From a virus: a stretch of DNA of 23,092 bases. Positions 21,645 to 23,092 of this stretch are shown here, piece after piece; positions within the stretch are counted from its first letter, which is position 1; each line of letters opens with the position of its first letter. Position numbers and translations under genes: made by a program. The stretch covers positions 1 to 23,092 of the IMG/VR virus record IMGVR_UViG_3300022200_005821. One strand, 5' to 3'. The notes below the pieces were generated by a model. It was not told the DNA's origin and did not search any database. It worked only from the letters and a program-made list of their open reading frames with translations.

Positions 21645-22071
21645 ATGTAAAATATGTAACTGCGATCCTTGTGATTGCGATTGGGGGACAAATGGATTGT
21701 TTAAAGCCGGGAACGTTACTTTTAGTGAATCCTTGGCTCAAGGATTATCTAGCGGTGGTTATTACTCCGCCGTCGAGGATTTGCGATTACCAGTATTTGA
21801 CAGTTTATATAATTCGCTTGGGACAAAAGGAAAGAATCCACACAAGAAACATTATAAGAGTTCTATCGTAGATTTAGATTTTTTTAAGGTTGGCGATCTT
21901 GTAAACTGGCATCCATTCTGGGGTCTATGCGATTGGAATAAACCTTGGATTGTCAAAACAGTTTTTGAACATGATCCTTTGGATTGTGTTTATTATGATT
22001 ATGAAATAACCGACGGCTTGTCCGTTCATAAAGTAACTTTTGCTGAAATCAAAAAATTGGAGGAAAAATGA
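21586..22071 (+). CDS. protein with Cys-rich lead and SH3-like 'VGDLV' barrel (start unresolved)
   Basis: The frame is open from GTG 21586, but that start has no proper SD and its first 20 residues are an out-of-frame reading of the Cys-rich peptide gene. Protein-like sequence begins at about 21646 with CKICNCDPCDCDWG and continues LFKAGNVTFSESLAQ. The C-terminal 60 residues, FFKVGDLVNWHPFWG, then PWIVKTVFEHD and YYDYEITDGLSVHKV, form a small barrel with the GDLV opening seen at 16195 and 22402. Translation probably enters by +1 frameshift from ATG 21576, or by an unusual start (GTG 21629 or TTG near 21697). Function is unknown. The stop overlaps the next ATG. Confidence 0.55.
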   Translation: MNVADVTHPIVNVNVVTTNRCKICNCDPCDCDWGTNGLFKAGNVTFSESLAQGLSSGGYYSAVEDLRLPVFDSLYNSLGTKGKNPHKKHYKSSIVDLDFFKVGDLVNWHPFWGLCDWNKPWIVKTVFEHDPLDCVYYDYEITDGLSVHKVTFAEIKKLEEK

Positions 22072-22448
22072 AAAAGCAGATAAATGATTGGGTTTGGAAC
22101 CAAATAATGTGCCACCACTTACCACAAGAGTATGAAGTTGAATGCATTGAATTATATCAAGATTGCTTCAGTTATTCTCCAGCGGAATATATTACTGATG
22201 TTATGGTTTTTGTTACAAAAGCTTTTATTGAGCGTAATAGACAACTAGAAGAAAAAAGACATATCGTTCAGGTTAAGATGAAATGGGGTTATCTAACTAT
22301 TTATTATGATGGGGGTCGTGACCCTTATCTAGATGAAATTATCAATACAGCTGTAAAAATGGCAGAATCTATAAAAGACAAGCTTGACGGCATGTATGGT
22401 AATGGAGGGTTTCGCCGTAGAACAATACTTCACCCAAGTCAGGATTAA
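22068..22448 (+). CDS. hypothetical phage protein, 126 aa
   Basis: SD GGAGG stands 5 bases before ATG 22068, which overlaps the preceding stop (ATGA). The C-terminal part, VQVKMKWGYLTIYYDGGRDP followed by YLDEIINTAVKMAESI, resembles a family of phage proteins with 'vKeKFGgLrfYy.ggd....g.i..Ae..s', usually annotated as hypothetical. The N-terminal 55 residues (YEVECIELYQDCFSYSPAEY) are helical and acidic. No signal peptide is present. The extreme C-terminus GFRRRTILHPSQD overlaps the next gene in another frame. Confidence 0.65.
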   Translation: MKKQINDWVWNQIMCHHLPQEYEVECIELYQDCFSYSPAEYITDVMVFVTKAFIERNRQLEEKRHIVQVKMKWGYLTIYYDGGRDPYLDEIINTAVKMAESIKDKLDGMYGNGGFRRRTILHPSQD

Positions 22449-22722
22449 AGAATTACCAGAACACATACGACCAAAGTTTCGTATTGGTGATTTGGTAAGA
22501 ATTGTCTTTAGGTCAAATGATGGACCTGCCTCATATGAACTTAAAGATTCTATTGCTGTTGTGTGTGAGGTCTTTTTCTATAAATGTACCAACTATGATT
22601 GGCAAGAGATAGAGGATAGAGATCCGTTCTATATTATCGAATATAAGGTAATGCCGTCAAGTGAAATCTATGAATTTCGCTATGTCTCAGAAGAAAACTT
22701 AAGGAAGGTTACAAATGATTAG
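22402..22722 (+). CDS. small protein with SH3-like 'IGDLV' barrel (start uncertain)
   Basis: An ORF of about 106 residues from ATG 22402; ATG 22396 and TTG 22384 are alternatives, and none has a clear SD. Reading from 22402 overlaps the previous gene by 47 bases. After IKELPEHIRPKFRIGDLVRI the strands AVVCEVFFYKC, FYIIEYKVMPS and EIYEFRYVSEENLRKV complete the 'GDLV ... seenL..v' barrel pattern. It is the third such gene in the window. It overlaps the next gene by 8 bases. Function is unknown. Confidence 0.58.
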   Translation: MEGFAVEQYFTQVRIKELPEHIRPKFRIGDLVRIVFRSNDGPASYELKDSIAVVCEVFFYKCTNYDWQEIEDRDPFYIIEYKVMPSSEIYEFRYVSEENLRKVTND

Positions 22723-23092
22723 TTTATTATTATCTCTCGCATTTGCTGATACTACTGTTTATGCTCCAATGACCAATCGGTTGGAAACAACTATTGGTCA
22801 CTATTTTATCGACAAAGACTTTCATTCAAGAAAGAAGGACATGTTGGTTGTTAATTTTATTGATTGTGAAGAAGAACAGCTACCTCGTGAATGTGCTATG
22901 GTTAAAGGTTATTGGTTCTTGGATGTTGTTGAATTTGAGGACGACGAGCAATACCAAATTAACATTTTTCTTTATGACGAAAACTCAAGAATTGTTTCTC
23001 AATCAATTATCAATAAACGCTATGTGATCGAGAAGATTCCACAAAAGACCACAATCAAAGGAACAAAGGTTCAAGGAGGAACCATTGCACCT
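22715..23092 (+). CDS. secreted protein, partial at the window end
   Basis: ATG 22715, with AAGGAAGG at 22701-22708, opens a frame that runs without a stop to the last base (126 codons). MISLLLSLAFA is a very short signal peptide with an A-F-A type cleavage site before DTTVYAPMTN. The mature part has two Cys (FIDCEEE, RECAMV) and alternating strands (MLVVNFIDC, YWFLDVVEFED, YQINIFLYDEN), then a basic region (INKRYVIEKIPQKTTIKGTK). A periplasmic beta-sandwich is likely. The family is not recognised and the C-terminus lies outside the window. Confidence 0.65.
   Translation, partial: MISLLLSLAFADTTVYAPMTNRLETTIGHYFIDKDFHSRKKDMLVVNFIDCEEEQLPRECAMVKGYWFLDVVEFEDDEQYQINIFLYDENSRIVSQSIINKRYVIEKIPQKTTIKGTKVQGGTIAP

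Noticed and set aside
21671-21871. 66-residue + frame starting near 21671 inside the Cys-rich/barrel gene
   Set aside because: It lacks an SD and overlaps the better protein-like frame that ends at 22071 with the GDLV barrel.
1-23092. tRNA genes, CRISPR arrays, insertion sequences
   Set aside because: The gaps between genes are short and I saw no T-loop/cloverleaf pattern, no regularly spaced repeats and no transposase or terminal inverted repeats.

Overview
This window reads as part of the genome of a large tailed, T4-related phage. Every supportable gene is on the + strand. Genes are packed tightly (ATGA and TAATG overlaps, strong GGAGG ribosome sites) and the DNA is AT-rich. The core is a recognisable replication, recombination and nucleotide set: gp32-like single-strand binding protein, rIIA-like GHKL ATPase, UvsX/RecA recombinase, RNase H/FEN-type 5' nuclease, DnaB-family helicase, B12-dependent class II ribonucleotide reductase, a free-standing HNH endonuclease and ThyX. 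Class II reductase with ThyX is a combination common in marine and other environmental phages. Two lipoprotein genes imply a Gram-negative host. Canonical sigma70 promoters and strong Shine-Dalgarno sites argue against a Bacteroidota host. The host is not otherwise identifiable.

Layout. 1-1833: end of an unknown gene, a PspA/IM30 (ESCRT-III-like) homologue, then small unknown genes behind three near-identical promoters, the middle one driving no visible gene. 1834-6066: gp32 with a structured leader, a tiny acidic lipoprotein, a potential RNA pseudoknot, rIIA-like, UvsX and a strong terminator. 6105-7582: two proteins with amphipathic N-terminal tags. 7597-12287: a 31-residue membrane peptide, a stand-alone HTH domain, nuclease, helicase and reductase. 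12300-14965: HNH gene with an RBS-sequestering leader, a histone H1 (Hc1)-like protein, a GroES-like co-chaperonin, a tagged DUF3293-like protein and ThyX. 14955-18100: tagged unknown proteins. 18097-23092: a conserved-looking pair including a nucleotidyltransferase-like protein, a J-domain protein, a lipoprotein, a membrane/coiled-coil protein, a cysteine-rich micro-ORF with a possible +1 frameshift, small beta-barrel-like proteins and a secreted protein cut by the window end.

How it fits together. The phage appears to supply its own replisome and dNTP synthesis, chaperone helpers (GroES-like, J-domain), chromatin and membrane-remodelling proteins (Hc1-like, PspA-like), and several proteins whose N-termini look like T4 capsid-targeting peptides with (L/I)-x-E cleavage sites. 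The last group is the best candidate for an undescribed set of capsid-packaged, injected proteins. Eight sigma70-like promoters, most with the same extended -10 (TGTTATAWT), punctuate the operons, and three are embedded in the last codons of the preceding gene.
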